Shown: one piece after another, positions 33,379 to 44,782 of the stretch | Position numbering within the stretch: the stretch's first letter is position 1 | How the letters are laid out: each line of letters opens with the position of its first letter | From: Volutella citrinella | Taxonomy: Eukaryota; Ascomycota; Sordariomycetes; Hypocreales; Nectriaceae | Length of the DNA stretch: 64,000 bases | NCBI GenBank assembly: GCA_034401135.1 | Contig: JAWZSP010000009.1 | Span: 310,001 to 374,000, forward strand | Reading direction: 5' to 3' | Made by a program: the position numbers and the translations under genes | The notes under the pieces: generated by a model | What the model saw: only the letters and a program-made list of their open reading frames with translations | The model's database searches: none | Told to the model about the DNA's origin: nothing

Positions 33379-34661
33379 ATGAACAAGACGTGCGACATCG
33401 TCGTCATCGGGTAAGAAACAGCCACCCCCGCCGCGAGACCTTCACAAAATACCTACAGCCCACTTCTTTATCATTGCATCTCAATGGTCCCAGAGTCTGG
33501 CTAACAATTGGCACCAATTAGAGCTGGCATCCTTGGGCTTACGGCAGCCTTGGAACTGCAAACTTCATTATGCGGCCGTGGGTCTGTCACTATCATTGCC
33601 GCCGAGCTTCCGGGAGATGAAACCATCAACTACGCGTCGCCTTGGGCAGGCGCTCATTCTCGGGCTGTGCCATGTGTGACGCCCGAGCAGATCCGGGATC
33701 GAAAGCTTGAGCAAGTAACATGGGATGTCTTGCGTGCGCAGTCCAAGGCTCATCCTGAGGCTGGGATAAAGTTTGTGGATGCTGTGGAATACCTTGAAGA
33801 CCCCCCCGAGGAGTATACCAAGCTGCAAGGGGGTTATTCTGATATCGAAGGCTTTCGACTACTCGACCAACATGAGTTGCCGCCCAGCATAAAGTTCGGT
33901 TGTACATACACAGCTTGGTGCCTGAACTCTCCCGTCTATTGTGCTTTTCTGCTGCGGCGTTTCCTATTCCGTGGAGGCAAGATCATTCGCATGAGGCTTG
34001 GGAGTCCGTCCGAAGCGGCCAGCCTAAAGCCGGACGCCAGGATAATTGTCAATTGTTCGGGAGTTGGCTTTGGAGATAGCGATGTGTTCCCAATTCGAGG
34101 TCAGTATGCAACACGGTGGCTGTGCCATTTCCCCGCTAAGCACCTCTGCGCTCATCTCTACACTATCCCACTCCTCTTTCTCATAGCCCATGTTAACCTA
34201 TCCGTCTAGGCCAGACCTGCCTCGTTAGCAATGAATGTGACAAGACGATCACCCAACAGAACAAGGACGGATCATGGACATTTATCATTCCTCGACCACT
34301 CGAAGGTGGAACCATCATCGGAGGCACGAAGGAGCCCCACAACTGGTCTAGCAAACCATCTCTCGAGATTCGAAATCAACTTCTGGCGAAAGCAGCGGAG
34401 ATGCACCCGGCTATCTTGAACGGAAATTCTAGCTTTGATGTTATCAGGGACATTGTTGGGAGAAGGCCAGCTAGAAAGGGCGGATTGCGCTTGTCTTCGG
34501 AGCCTCTTCATCTTTCCGGCAGCGAACCTAACAAGGGCCGTACTATAAAGCTCATCCATGCCTATGGGGCCGGTGGTGCTGGGTATGAGTTGTCTTGGGG
34601 GGTGGCTAAGGAAGTCGTGGGCTTGGCACTGAATGACATACGTGTCACGTCGGTTCTATAG
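33379..34661 (+). CDS. D-amino-acid oxidase family flavoenzyme
   Basis: FAD-dependent oxidative deamination of D-amino acids to 2-oxo acids, ammonia and hydrogen peroxide. Three exons (33379-33410, 33522-34099, 34210-34661) give 353 residues, the usual length. The Rossmann loop VVIGAGILGLTAALEL is rebuilt over intron 1. NYASPWAGAHSRAV near the start, FIIPRPLEGGTIIGGTKE and VIRDIVGRRPARKGGLRL (with the substrate-binding Arg region) follow. The family signature HAYGAGGAGYELSWG is near the end. The C-terminus is VTSVL, not a canonical PTS1 such as SKL, so peroxisomal import is doubtful. It faces away from the MFS gene and precedes the RTA1-type gene in the same orientation. Confidence 0.93.
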
Positions 34662-35467
34662 CTAAGGCCTGTCGATGTCACCTAGCCTGAAGGCGTGACT
34701 TCCACCATTCAGGGCAACGTCATGACCTTGACTGTCTATAGTATGCATATTAGCGTCAACTACCGCGAAGGTATCGTGATACTTCCGAAGTGAGAATCCG
34801 AACCGCTATCAATCAACTCAAACGATGTCGCGAATGGCTGAAATTTGAACAACGTCAAAAGTGTGATTGCAGTGTGCGGAGACATGGCCGCCTCAGCCGT
34901 GCGGCACAGCACTAACGCAAGATCGGGTAGGGTTTTCGGCACGACGTTCCATGTCTCCAAATGAAACCAAGTCTCCAAGTCATCGCCATTGGCTGGCCGA
35001 CCCCTGCTGGAACATGTACCGATCATACCAATTTGCATATGGCCGATACGAACAGCGGGCCACGTGCGTTAAGTCCGACATTATTTCCTCTAGGTTGCTT
35101 TCGATGCCATGCACCCACCATTTCCCCGGGTTTCGCTGCCGGAACCAAGGAGAGGCCAGCCGAGAGTGCCAGCCCTACGCCAGCCAACAGGAGCCAACTC
35201 CCGTCTCGCGACATCTCAACAAATACAGTCTAGCGCCAACTTCCCTCTGACCAGCCAGCCGAGAGTGCCAGCCCTACACGAGCCAACAGGAACCAACTCG
35301 CGTCTCGCAGTATCTCACCAAACACAGTCTAGCGCCAAACTCCCTCTGATCCGATCAAGCATCAGTCAACATGTCTTCAAATACCGGGCATCGAGAGATC
35401 TTTTCCTGTTCACTTCGGCCTTGACCTCGCCATCAAAAACACAATCTTTCAAGCACTCTCTCCAAAA
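34662..35467. other. Intergenic and leader of the RTA1-type gene
   Basis: No separate gene is called. The right third carries a 99-base tandem duplication (35155-35352). An open frame at 35109-35528 spans it and overlaps the RTA1 start in another frame. It may be an upstream frame in a long leader. Confidence 0.45.
35155..35352 (+). repeat. 99-bp tandem duplication in the RTA1 leader
   Basis: Two adjacent copies starting with GCCAGCCGAGAGTGCCAGCCC, 99 bases apart (the shared CGAGAGTGCC lies at 35161 and 35260), about 88 percent alike by eye. They end about 115 bases before the ATG at 35468. Confidence 0.85.
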
Positions 35468-36578
35468 ATGTCAGCTCCAGAAGGCTACATCGAAGGCTTC
35501 GTCTGCACCCTCGACACGTGCTCCGTAGAGCAATGGGGCTACATCCGCTACCGACCAAGCGTTGCCGGGAATGCCCTCTTCTTGGCCTTGATGGCTATAC
35601 TCGCCATATGCCAACTCTATCTGGGCATCAAGCACAAGACGCGGGGTTTCATGATCACCATGTTCCTCGGCTTGTTGACGGAAGCAGTTGGCTACATCTC
35701 CCGCGTGCTGATCAATGGAAACCCCTTCAGTAGGGATTACTTCTTGTGGTATCTCATCACCTTGACCATCGGTCCCGTCTTCATCGCCGCTGCCATCTAC
35801 CTGACTCTCGGGCGGATTGTCGTTGTCCACGGAGAGTCCATCAGTCGAATAAAGCCTCGCTCGTACACAACCTTCTTCCTGGGGTGTGACATTGTTAGTC
35901 TTGTTGTGCAGGCCGTCGGCGGAGGCATCGCTGCATCTACGCCTCTGACAAACCCAGATCTGGTACGGCGCATTACATGCTGCCAACAGCGCCCACCCTG
36001 TTGTCTAAAAACAACACTGACAACTATGCGTCCCTAGATCGATGTAGGAACAAACATTCTCGTTGCGGGGCTCTCGATCCAGGTCGCTTGTCTGTTTGCA
36101 TTCTCCGCCTGCAGCCTCGAGTTCTTTTGGCGCGTACGCAAGAACCCAGAGCTACAGAACCCCGAATTCTCCGAGCTCGTCAACAGCAAACGATTTCACA
36201 TGTTTCTATACGGTATGTCGTCAACACTCAACATCCGTCCTCGCTCTGCAAGCTGACAATTGGGAAGCACTCTTCGGCGCGACAGCATGTCTTTTTGCAC
36301 GTACACTCTTCCGATCCGTGGAGTTGAGTGAGGGATTCGCAGGAAAGCTTGCCAACCAAGAGGTGGAGTTTATGGTCCTTGATGGAGTCATGGTTATACT
36401 GGCATCCACATGCCTGACGGTATTCCATCCTGCCTTTGGCTTTGGGGACCGATGGAACCAGGCAGGGTTTCGCTTCCGTACCTCCAAGGCTGAAGCTTCC
36501 TCTGAAGAGGGCTTGCAGACACCTGCTCCCAGTGGAAGCGAGAAGATGGAGGCAGAGACTTCTGCCGAGAGGCTGTGA
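35468..36578 (+). CDS. RTA1-like seven-helix membrane protein
   Basis: Member of the fungal RTA1/RSB1 family, linked in yeast to resistance to toxic lipids and aminocholesterol drugs and to sphingoid-base export; location is plasma membrane. Three exons (35468-35962, 36038-36212, 36268-36578) give 326 residues. Family marks are GYIRYRPSVAGN before helix 1, LGLLTEAVGYISRVL, LTIGPVFIAAAIYLTLGRIV, FLGCDIVSLVVQAVGGG, and in the last third TACLFARTLFRSVELSEGF followed by EVEFMVLDGVMVILA. The Ser/Glu-rich tail (SSEEGLQTPAPSGSEK) is cytoplasmic. Exon 1 has a long untranslated leader with a tandem duplication. The exporter-type MFS gene nearby could suggest a shared stress role, but they are separated by the oxidase gene. 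Confidence 0.93.
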
Positions 36579-38071
36579 CTGACTATTCCGCCATATATCT
36601 CAGATTAGTCTGCTGTCATAGGTTGATAGCCATTTCAAGAGCCAATTTGGCCAAGACTTATGGAAATGTACTGGAGGATGGAGGAGATTCGCCGCCGCCT
36701 ATGGACGGGACGAAAATCAACCCGAGGTTCCTGCGAGTGAGTGAATGGAACGCCGTGTGGCTGTGCCTGTGGCAGTCAATACGGCGCTTGTTTAGTCTCA
36801 CACTTAGATATAACTATGCAGCGAGTCTCATAGCTTCATGGAAGTCAGTAATTTGGCATTGACCCGTGAGTCCGTGACCCACGCACACTCATGCCCTCTT
36901 CAGCTGCTCTACGCCAATGCCTAGTACATACGACCACAGCTCTTAGAGAATACAGGATCCCGTCTGCTCTCCCTCAGTCAAGCTAAGAAGCGGCGAACTA
37001 GTACTCGGGTCGGTGACGACCGGGGAATCCTCGCTGTTGTATGTATTTTTGCTGTCCTCCGAGTGTTTTTTGGTGGTTGGGGACAGAGGCTTTTATTATT
37101 TTTGCATAGTGGACCTCAGTTGATGATTCCAGCGCACAGACCACTCGCACAGGGTGTTCAATGGCGGTTGCATTGGCTACCAGACAGACTGTACCTCGAT
37201 GGATGGGTACAGGGGAGCTCAAGCTGGCGAATAGAAAGAGCAGGGCCAGCACGCGCTGGGATTGTCGCTTCTCAATGGAGATCTGACTTCCATTCACCCA
37301 TTAGTCCCGGGCAGAGACCCCCACGATGCACGAACATGAACGATTTCGGTTGGCGATCCATGGGTATGAATCCACGGATCCATCGCTCGGTTGATGGCGC
37401 TTAGCCCCAGACGCCCAGCTGCTTAGGTTCTGCACAGCCAAAAAGGATCATCTAGGCTTAAACGCCCAGTCCTGACTGGACAGTAGGGCTGCTGCCCGCT
37501 AACGGCATGGGATTCCCGATCTTAACGCCGTGCCGCAGTTACCAGAGTATGAGATGGATAAGATAGCGTTCCTTCAGCTGTCAGGCACAGCCACGAGGCA
37601 AGCTCCTCCCGGCGTGGATCTGCAGGCATTTCGTGGCGTATACACGGTATTCGTCTTGGTCTCCCACGAAAACAGTTATATTAAGCTTCTCAGCCCTCTC
37701 GCAGCCCGCCGTCATTCGTATGTAACTGGTTTCAGTCTAATTACACGCCTGCCCCTTGGCGACCATGGAATATACTCACCGAGACTGTGTTCATTCGTGC
37801 TTCGCCTCAATTCAGTGTTTGGGTGACCGAGATGTCATCGAAAACACAGCCACGCCAAGGGAATGCAGCCTGCCATCGGCCTCGAGCTGCTAACGCCGAT
37901 TCAATCCTCATGCCCACATTACATCTCCGAAAATGTTCATCTCGTTAATTAGTATATATTCCAGAGCAGTGGCGAAGGCTTCCCATATTCTTCCGCAACC
38001 AAGTCATCACAGGTTCTCACTCCCTACCAATACACCCCTCGCGCCGATCAATCTGGAACTCCTGGCCCAAC
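36579..38071. other. Intergenic, gene-poor
   Basis: No supported gene. A TATA-like GTATATATT lies at 37952-37960, about 115 bases before the small secreted protein ATG. Confidence 0.5.
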
Positions 38072-38610
38072 ATGAAGCTCAGCACCTTTGGTATGATTCT
38101 CGCGCTCGCTGGCTACGTGGCTGCAGCCCCGTCGGAAGCTCGTGGCCTTGAGCCTCGCAAAGACAGATGTACCAAGGCTTGGGACGATGGCTATGGCACT
38201 GTGGGATGCAACCAGATCAGCGTAGTCATTAAGGCGGGCACCAGTGACCAGCCCCGTACGTCCACCCTCTTGCTCCCCTCAGTATCAACAGCTCTGGTTA
38301 GCGTGCTAACACCTTGGAAGGCAGCGTTCGCCTCAGGACTGGTGGGCCGGATGGTATGGACCATGGGGCCGATATCTGCGACGAGAAGGAAGTAGATGGC
38401 AAGGTCAAGTTCTACCACAAGGCAACCTACAACTGGTCCGTCGACTTCGAGAGGGGCAAGAATTACTGCAAGCGAAACCTGATCGACCCCATCTTCGCCA
38501 TGGACTGGCTGGTCATCTACTACAGTGCCGAGAAGCTCAACGTCCAGACCGACTATCGGTGCAAGAAGGTGAAAAAGTACACCTCGCGCTGCCTCATCCA
38601 GAAGGAGTAG
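38072..38610 (+). CDS. Small secreted cysteine-containing protein (effector-like)
   Basis: Two exons (38072-38255, 38321-38610) give 157 residues. The signal peptide MKLSTFGMILALAGYVAAAP is followed by a short pro-like segment ending EPRKD, then a mature basic domain with six Cys (DRCTKAW, YGTVGCNQ, DICDEKE, KNYCKRN, DYRCKKV, TSRCLIQ), an even number fitting three disulfides. The acceptor AAG at 38318-38320 was chosen because it alone keeps phase. I do not recognise a family. It lies in a gene-poor stretch 0.7 kb from another small secreted protein in convergent orientation. Such small, cysteine-containing secreted proteins are often host- or competitor-directed in fungi; that role is inference. 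Confidence 0.7.
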
Positions 38611-39275
38611 CTGGGCTACTTCCGGCTCATCCGGACAAAACGGGAGCACTGCGGAGGGTCGGCTATTTCGGGGGAGAAACTTTTACATGATAGGTCCATA
38701 GAAAATTCGTCTTGCTAGCTAAATATGTATATACGAGATACCTGCCTCTTGGGTCTCATTTTCCATGGCGTCCATGTGGAGATTGCATGACTGACCTGGA
38801 CGAGATAGCGAACCACGAATGCAAACAGCAGGCAGCTGACAGCCCCCACGTCATTTCTAGCGCCTGTTGCATCCATGGTCGAGTCAAAGCGTATCGCGTG
38901 CCCCTCAGTGGCGGCCAGACATGTCGATATCGGGCTTAACTCGCGAATCCTTCCAAAAACAAGGGTGGCTTGGCACACAACCATTGGGTCCGGCGAGCCC
39001 CGATTGAGTAAGATCAATCAAGAGCAATCAATGAATCATTATTATTACCGGGCTTGCTGTTTGGGGGGGGCAGATGAGGACACGAGTTTTAGATGCCACG
39101 AGGCAGACAATATATTACGAAAGAGCCATTGGGTGGCCCTCTGCTGGTTCAAAAATGTACACGTAGAAGTGAATCCTCCGCAGCATTATCCGATCATTTC
39201 TCATTATACCAAGCAGGTCATCAAAAGTGTGTAGCCTTGACGGGCGCCCGGCCTCGCAAAGTCCGTGTTGTCTGT
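38611..39275. other. Intergenic between two convergent small secreted genes
   Basis: Untranslated 3' regions of both genes; a run of eight G lies near 39062. No gene seen. Confidence 0.5.
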
Positions 39276-39806
39276 TTACTTGGTCTCGGAGAGGAAGGTG
39301 GTGTATTGAAAGACCTGCCCGTTGTACTTCCAAATACCACTGCTCTTTCGCGGGCTGCCCTTCATGCACTGCGTCAGGATTTCCCTAGATCATGTCAGCC
39401 ACGCAAAGCACATCAGTGGACATGACTGCCAACTCGTAATGCAATACTCACTCGGTCGCGGCCTATGCATCGGTCAGTTTCCTCTGTACAAGTAACATGT
39501 AGGGTGGTCTCGACTCACCCAGCAATCCTTGAAGCCCTTTTTACCATCATAGTTGTAGCGCTTCAGCCGGATGGACATGTAATAATCGTCGCCCTGAATG
39601 ACCTTGGGCTGAAGTTCGCAGTCCTGCTGCCACCCGCACTTGCCGCGATTCTTGTCGCACAAGTCCAGGCGCAAATCCACGTAGTTGTCAAAGTGTTTCA
39701 GAATCTTGTCGCTATTGTACTTCTCTAGCGAGGTGCTCGAACAATCGGCCGCTGAAACCATGTGCCAAAGGCTAGAGATGGCGAATAGGGTATTGATCAG
39801 CTTCAT
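39276..39806 (-). CDS. Small secreted cysteine-containing protein with 11-nt microexon
   Basis: Three exons (39806-39519, 39462-39452, 39384-39276) give 135 residues. The signal peptide MKLINTLFAISSLWHMVSA precedes ADCSSTSLEKY. The mature part has LDLCDKN, KCGWQQDCEL and FKDCW in exon 1 and LTQCMKGSP ... SSGIWKYNGQVFQY in exon 3. The 11-base middle exon (GCCGCGACCGA) has AG before it and GTGAGT after it, and is the only way I found to join exons 1 and 3 in frame. The C-terminal C-M-x(n)-W-x-Y pattern resembles small secreted proteins I recall from other ascomycetes, without a named function. It is not obviously homologous to the neighbour at 38072. Confidence 0.65.
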
Positions 39807-42800
39807 GGTTGTGATTTGTTTGGCAATGGTGGGATGCTGTGAGCTCGTCTCATGGGGAAGCACCTGGCCTTTTATGTTTCTAACGTCTCCCCCCTTCGGC
39901 ATTTACATTGTTCGTTCCGTAGACCCGTAATCACTAGCTTGGAGCAGGCCAGCCGCGCCTCGAAGCGTTTATCCAGTTGGTGGCTAAACTGCAGCTTCCG
40001 GCTCTTCCACCCACACACACCATGAGCCAACAAGACAACCAATCTCTGGTTGGTAAGCGTTATCGACCCATTGTATTTTCCCCGCCTTGTGCTCCACTCT
40101 CCGCAATCGCCAATGCTGGCCACACGTGTGAATGCGCACCAGACATGCTTTCGTGCCTGGGGGGATGTGTCACGGCTGACAATGGCGTAAGTCATACGTC
40201 GCTTAACAGTCGTTGGGGGCCTGTCATCTCATCCATCGGTGATGGCAGTGATAAGGCTGGCACGTCAAACAAGTGGCTTGCAATAGTTTACCAGAAGCTC
40301 CGACACCTGTGAATCCTGCAGGATCTGGTAGCTCTACCTAGCGCGTCGTTGACAGGCCTCGTGCCGCATCTGGTCGGCCGCCCGTGGCATTCGCTCCGCG
40401 GCCCAAGGCATCGCTGAAAAGAGATCTTGTCATGTAGAGCTTGTGTATCAAGCATCCGCGCTAGCATATTGCGGCAACGACATCATGTCGGGGCCAGCCT
40501 CTCTCAATGTTCCCATGAACTGTATGCGCCGGCGGGCTAAGCACTTCACGCGCAGGCACACAAGCAAGCCCTCAAGTGTGGTTATAGATCTCCCACAAGC
40601 TAGCACAGACTTGCAATTCACCATCGCTGCGAGCCACATTATGACAGCCGCCACGATAAACGGGGGTCAGTACGCAGGGAAGGAAGTCCTTCCAAGGTCC
40701 ATCAAGAGTGCAGTGCATTTATGTGATGGCCTGATTGCCCCATGGCCTTCTGGATGCTTCTGTCGTAACATGAAGCGTATAGAAACGGAGCAGCGAGCCA
40801 ATGCAGTTATCATTGACGTCCCAAGGTCGTGCACATATTTGATCGCCCAATTGCTCTTCACTGATTGGATTTCCGTACCTGGTGCCGACGGAGCTATGCG
40901 ATTCTTAGGCAGTACAGCAGCGTAGCTTGGATTCGCTTGTGTTCCATCGTTCTGGGATTGGAGTCATGAGCAAGAACGGTGAAATTGACGCAACGGCCTT
41001 GTTATTATGTGCTTCAGAGTAGCTGGTGGAACGGATGGTTGGTACAAGGGCGTTGTTAGTGAACAGGGCCTTTTCCACAGCGGGAGGGATGCCACATAGT
41101 TCTTATCAACGACCAAGCAAGAGAACTCCTCATGTACTTCTTTCGAACTTGCGCATAGTACCTGCTCTGATGCACTTATATGCCCAAATGTCAGCGCTAC
41201 TAGACCATGATCGGCGTAAAGATACGTCCGTCACAGGCTACATTACGGTCACAGCCTCCGAGCAACGAACCACGAGTACTACGGGGGGCCGCTAGGATAG
41301 CGAATATTGAAAGACGTAGTGCTTTTCTCTACTCGCCCACCCCGTAGATGATACTGAGTATATCACTACCCTACAGCTGCTTAGGCTATTGACCAAAATC
41401 TGTGATGCTCCGATGAACTCAACTAGATGAATAGTCTTTGTTCTTGCCGGACGCTCCTTGCACATTGAAGGGACTCCGTGGTCTGACGGCGGATGCAAGC
41501 ACCCAGTGCAGCCAGCATAGAGCATCGAAGCTAAACATAAGCCAGCAGCGATGACGAACATCTCAAGCACAGGAGGCTCGCGTTTGGATGGGTCATCTGA
41601 CAGCCGGTTAGGTCATGTCACCTGTCCAGAAAAGTGGTGGACAAATATCTGGCCCCCGAATCCTTCAGCCTCAAGGAGGGAGAAGGGCTTGTTGGGGTGA
41701 TGCGCAACCGGTGTCCCTCGCATGCTGCGCCACGACGTGTCTTTCGACAGGGCTGAAGCACATTTTAAGACACATGAACGCGGCAGCACGGTCGGGAACG
41801 GCCAGGATCCCCTGGTATTGAGGTCAAGTGCGCTCGGGGGGAGGATTTAAGATTGCGGCAGCTCATCCTGGCGATGCAGTATCGATAACTGTTTGATGCC
41901 AAGCGGAATCAGTAGATGGTTGACCAACCCGCTTGAGATGCGAGGAGCGCGCATCAGACATTTGTCTCCTAAACATGCTTTGGCGCACAGCGGGTCAAAG
42001 ACAGCGTGTCCATTGGCGATGAGGGAGCCAAAGTCCCTACGGTAGCCACAGCCCCCAATTAAAAAGAGCAATGCAGGGCAGATGACAATGTAGGCCTAAC
42101 TGGCGCCATTCCTTCGTTTCGCCTCCGCAATTCCTGCAAACCTTTCATCAGACCATCACCTGTCTTAATAATCTACTAGACACGTTTTAACTCTACCCTA
42201 CCGCCAGGGCTGAATTAGGAATATTAGAGTACCAGGAGAGGAGCAACCGGTGGTCCGCACCAGCTCGCGAGCTTCAAGCTTCAGCAGCAGTCACCAAGAT
42301 TGGCAGCGCGCACGGAGCAGGCCAATCCACGATTCTTACCTCCCAGATTGGACTCAAGCCGGAAAGGGCGAGGGCGCTAACTGGGAGGCACCCTTGTTTC
42401 AGCGCTGCGGCAATTGGGACTTTGGTACGACCCTGGGCGCAACAGCCGTGTATGGCTACTATTTTCGAGCGCTGCGGAGACTAATAAGTGGCCCTTGCAT
42501 GGGTGCTAATCGACCAAAGACAGGCAGGAAAGGGGTGGTGCTGTGCCGTCGACATGCGCTGCCCGAATAGCTTTACAGCCCAGGAGACGTCGGCCAAGTC
42601 TTTGTTGCTATGCAGGAACCATATCGTCAACATTATCGTTTCCTGTTACACGGTTGACTTCCCAGAGCAGCCGATGGTGAGATTGAGGGCATCCAGCCCC
42701 GACGTGGGCCAACATTCGACACGGACCTGGTCCCTTCTCCACTTAGGCATCACGAGCTGGGATGGACGCAGCGGCTGGTACCAAAGATCTTTTTTCTGGA

Positions 42801-43213
42801 CCGAGCTAACACCACTGCCAGCAGACAGCCTCCCCCGAGATAGCCAGTCAGAGAGCGGCGCATCATGTTTCAGTTTTCGGATGGCAGAAGTTCAACGGTA
42901 TGCCCGGGCTATCCATGGTCTAACCCTGGCTTGTAGGGCAAAGATGATCGTATCCACAGCAAGGCGCAAGTTGCGATGGACAGGCTACCCCGGCGCTTCA
43001 TTTTGCAACATGCGCTGCGCTTTAAACAAACGATTAGAGAAAATCATGCCGTCTCCATCACGTGTGGGAGGGACCACCGATTCTTGTCTGTTCCTCATCA
43101 CAGCCCTCTTCTTGGCACCCATTATTCTTCCCACGTTCCACCTCAGCCTTCGTTCTTTTGGCATTTCTTTATTTTGTTTTTCTGTAAAGACCTCCAAGGT
43201 CGCTCACGAGACA
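39807..43213. other. Gene-poor 3.4-kb tract
   Basis: Promoter of the small secreted gene at the left (CATAAAAG on the minus strand at about 39872) and long upstream region of the lectin-like gene at the right. Within 42488-43213 the frame of the lectin-like gene stays open for 242 codons upstream of its ATG. No other open frame in the tract shows family features. Confidence 0.45.
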
Positions 43214-44782
43214 ATGGCTTCCAAAGACGCATCCATCGTGTCGCCGGCGACCAACTCGCCCAGCGCCACCACCCCTGCGCCCGTCTCGCCGGATAGTGCA
43301 CCACAGTACTCCAGCCTGCCCGAGGCGATCCCTCCCGAGCAAACATACCCAGAAGTTGTCTCCCACGGCAACGAGGACCCCAACTTCGCCCCAAAGGTCT
43401 ACCTTGGGGGCGGCGCCGTGCTCCCCGCCTACGACAGCTCACCACCGGAGGTCGTCACGCCCAAGATCGAGGACCACGAACCCGTGGAGAAACAGCCCAA
43501 GAAGCTATGGCAGCGCAAGCTTGGATGGGTATTGATTGGTGCTGCGATACTCGCCATCATTGCTCTGGTCGTCGGCCTGGCTGTCGGCCTCACACGCAAC
43601 AAGGGCAACGGCAACAGCTCCAACGATCAGGCCAACAGCGGCAATAACAGCAGCGGAAATGGCAACAGCACGACGACCGAGCCGACCCCTAAAAAGGCCG
43701 ACTTTTGCAACGGGTACTGCTCCCAGGTCCTCTCCGCCACCATCTTCGAGGACAAGATGCACGTCTTCTCCCGATCAAAGAACGACACGCTGCAGTACAA
43801 GGTCAACGACGCCGGCAAGTGGAGCGACAGCTGGACCGAACTGAAGGATGCCCCCGGCAAGATCATCAGCCAGCCCTCATCCATCTCGTGGGATATCAAG
43901 GGCGAATTCCGGATGGACGTCTTCGCCACTGTTGAAGAAAACGGCGGCATCGTCAACATCCAGCGCGTAAACGGCTCCTGGGGCAACTGGACGACGCTCA
44001 ACAAGGGCGCCAGCTCGCAGCCCATCCTATGCCGGACGTACGGTGACCGTATCGACGTGTGGGCCAGCGCCGCCAGCTCCGGCGACATTGGTCACAACTG
44101 GTGGCAGTCGGCCAACAAGAAGCCCGACTGGTACGAGAGGAACGGCAACGAGATGATGCGGCAGAACCTGGGACGCACCGAGTCTGCGCCCGGTGTGTCG
44201 TGCCGCGGCGGCGACCTCATCCACGACGTGGCCTGGTACACGACCAACACATCCGAGGCCAACTTTGCGCAGTGGGACTACAAGGCCAGCAAGTACGTCA
44301 ACAAGCAGAGCTTCGAGGGCAACTGGACCGGCAGCCCCGTGCTGTACTCGTCCAACGAGGACCGCACCGACTTTCTCGGCGTGGTTGACAACGGCACCGT
44401 CTTCCACTTCTCGTGGGCCAAGCTCGCCGGTTTCTCGAGCAAGCCCGTCCCGATTGGCGGTGAAATCGCCAGCACGCCGTCCGTCGTCGCCCTGTCAACT
44501 GGCACCCTCGATGTCGTGGCCCTCGGCGTCGACGGCAACCTCAAGCACATCAACTACGACGGCAAGGCCTGGGCCAGCGAGTGGGACGACCTCGGCGTCA
44601 AGGCCAAGAGCGCGCCAGTCCTGTCAAATTATAACGACAAGGCCTGGGTCATGGTGACGGGCGAGGACGGCCAGCTGTACTACACCTCGTTCAACATTGC
44701 CAAGCTTGACTCCAAGTGGCCCAAGTTGGAGATGCAGTCGCTGGGCGGCGAGCTGACGGACGCGTTTTACGTCCCCACGTGA
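43214..44782 (+). CDS. Membrane-anchored PLL-like beta-propeller (lectin-like) protein
   Basis: Single-exon, 522-residue type II membrane protein from the ATG at 43214 (MASKDASIV). A disordered Pro/Ser-rich cytoplasmic head of about 100 residues precedes one helix (LGWVLIGAAILAIIALVVGL) at about 102-125, a Gly/Asn/Ser-rich stalk, and a C-terminal domain of about 340 residues. The domain is made of repeating blades with W-rich and DVxA motifs (SWTELKDAPGK, RMDVFATVEENG, RIDVWASAAS, TLDVVALGVDGNLKHI, AWVMVTGEDGQLYY), like bacterial PLL/DUF346-type and fungal fucose-lectin-like propellers. It is probably displayed at the cell surface and may bind sugars. Many N-glycosylation sequons (NGS, NWT, NDT) support an external domain. 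Ligand unknown. Confidence 0.85.
   Translation: MASKDASIVSPATNSPSATTPAPVSPDSAPQYSSLPEAIPPEQTYPEVVSHGNEDPNFAPKVYLGGGAVLPAYDSSPPEVVTPKIEDHEPVEKQPKKLWQRKLGWVLIGAAILAIIALVVGLAVGLTRNKGNGNSSNDQANSGNNSSGNGNSTTTEPTPKKADFCNGYCSQVLSATIFEDKMHVFSRSKNDTLQYKVNDAGKWSDSWTELKDAPGKIISQPSSISWDIKGEFRMDVFATVEENGGIVNIQRVNGSWGNWTTLNKGASSQPILCRTYGDRIDVWASAASSGDIGHNWWQSANKKPDWYERNGNEMMRQNLGRTESAPGVSCRGGDLIHDVAWYTTNTSEANFAQWDYKASKYVNKQSFEGNWTGSPVLYSSNEDRTDFLGVVDNGTVFHFSWAKLAGFSSKPVPIGGEIASTPSVVALSTGTLDVVALGVDGNLKHINYDGKAWASEWDDLGVKAKSAPVLSNYNDKAWVMVTGEDGQLYYTSFNIAKLDSKWPKLEMQSLGGELTDAFYVPT

Noticed and set aside
40443..40925. 160-codon open frame in the gene-poor tract
   Set aside because: Begins with GTG and shows no family features; no splice or promoter support.
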